The notes beneath the pieces were generated by a model. It made no database searches and was not told the DNA's origin. It was given only the letters and a program-made list of their open reading frames with translations. This document shows, in pieces, positions 7,658 through 7,838 of a stretch of DNA of 7,838 nucleotides; within the stretch, counting starts at the first letter, position 1; every line of letters begins with the position of its first letter. Position numbers and translations under genes: made by a program. This DNA comes from OPU3-GD-OMZ sp001901525. Lineage in GTDB: Bacteria > Pseudomonadota > Gammaproteobacteria > Methylococcales > Methylomonadaceae. The DNA lies in the NCBI GenBank assembly GCA_963981505.1, contig CAXCEI010000053.1, forward strand, positions 1-7,838, in the 5' to 3' direction.

Positions 7658-7773
7658 GGTAATCCCAAAGATTGATATTTAAAAATGCGTTAAAAATTCA
7701 AGCCGAATCTAGCAACAGAGGTGATAAACGCCCCTCTATCGACCGATAAAACTACTAATAAATGTTTGAGGTC
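7658..7773 (-). promoter_or_regulatory. Upstream region of narG, probable promoter/leader
   Basis: This 116-nt AT-rich gap precedes narG and is the only place in the window long enough for an operon promoter. I do not see a well-formed FNR/Anr site (TTGAT-N4-ATCAA). The nearest match, TTTTTAAATATCAA at 7685-7672, has 8 of 10 bases but is centred about 21 nt before the narG ATG, too close for classical activation. A single NarL-like heptamer (TACTAAT, plus strand 7753-7759) occurs without a partner. TTGAAT (7701-7696) and TATCAA (7677-7672), 18 nt apart, form a weak sigma-70-like pair, but the leader would be only a few bases. The narG ribosome site GGGA is at 7666-7663. The true promoter may lie further upstream, outside the window. 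Confidence 0.3.
7717..7748 (-). repeat. Two adjoining inverted repeats upstream of narG
   Basis: TATCG-GT-CGATA (7748-7737) is a perfect 5-bp dyad with a 2-nt centre, typical in size of a regulator half-site pair. It shares one base with a second element, AGAGG (7737-7733) facing CCTCT (7721-7717), which could form a 5-bp stem, extended by one pair beyond a mismatch, with a 7-nt loop. Neither is followed by a T-run, so an intrinsic terminator for the upstream gene is unlikely. They could be an operator or chance; I do not recognise the regulator. Confidence 0.22.
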
Positions 7774-7838
7774 TTACAGGTCGGGCACCTTCATACTGCC
7801 CTCAGCAACTAACACAGCCTCACCGCCTAACCGGAGAG
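7774..7838 (-). CDS. 3' end of an unidentified upstream gene (partial)
   Basis: The minus strand entering the window is open in one frame for 20 codons, ending EAVLVAEGSMKVPDL and a TAA at 7776-7774. The other two minus-strand frames are closed within this stretch by TAG and TGA, so this is the likely coding frame. I cannot identify the protein from this tail. It is polar and not membrane-like, so it does not look like the last helix of a NarK-type transporter, though a soluble tail is possible. It has the same orientation as narG and lies 116 nt upstream, so read-through into the operon is possible. Confidence 0.45.
   Translation of the reverse strand, partial: LRLGGEAVLVAEGSMKVPDL

Noticed and set aside
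7672..7685. FNR-like site TTTTTAAATATCAA
   Set aside because: One half-site is poor (3 of 5), and the centre is about 21 nt from the narG ATG, which would put an activator downstream of any workable promoter. Chance is likely in AT-rich DNA.
1..7838. CRISPR arrays, insertion sequences, tRNA/rRNA genes, phage or defence modules
   Set aside because: Nearly all the window is occupied by five conserved coding genes with short gaps; no direct-repeat array, transposase, terminal inverted repeats or structured RNA gene was recognised.

Overview
The window holds a complete membrane-bound respiratory nitrate reductase operon, narG-narH-narJ-narI. A cytoplasmic parvulin-type peptidyl-prolyl isomerase gene follows it, and all five genes lie on the minus strand, so transcription runs from high to low coordinates. 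The proteins resemble the enterobacterial/pseudomonad NarGHJI along their whole length. Together with moderate GC and the narI-ppiC order, which I recall from the Pseudomonas aeruginosa nar locus, this points to a denitrifying or nitrate-respiring gammaproteobacterium. I cannot name the genus from sequence alone.

Layout, in transcription order. (1) 7838-7774: the last 20 codons and stop of an unidentified upstream gene. (2) 7773-7658: a 116-nt AT-rich gap with two small inverted repeats and no convincing FNR or NarL arrangement. (3) narG 7657-3905, which overlaps narH by 4 nt (ATGA). (4) narH 3908-2325. (5) narJ 2320-1616, after a 4-nt gap. (6) A 58-nt gap that contains a possible 17-codon micro-ORF with a good Shine-Dalgarno sequence, whose stop overlaps the narI start. 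(7) narI 1557-877. (8) ppiC 874-47, beginning 2 nt after the narI stop. (9) 46-1: an AT-rich gap and possibly the first six codons of another gene.

How the genes work together: NarG (molybdenum bis-MGD cofactor, FS0 cluster) reduces nitrate to nitrite on the cytoplasmic side. NarH (three [4Fe-4S] clusters and one [3Fe-4S] cluster) carries electrons from NarI, the diheme cytochrome b that oxidises quinol at the membrane. NarJ is the assembly chaperone needed for cofactor insertion into NarG and is not part of the final enzyme. The isomerase has no signal peptide and is probably cytoplasmic, where it may help fold or mature the complex. That role is inferred from position only.

All the cluster, heme and Mo ligands that I checked are present, so the enzyme should be functional. 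Most of the window is conventional. The least conventional element is the narJ-narI junction with its putative micro-ORF.
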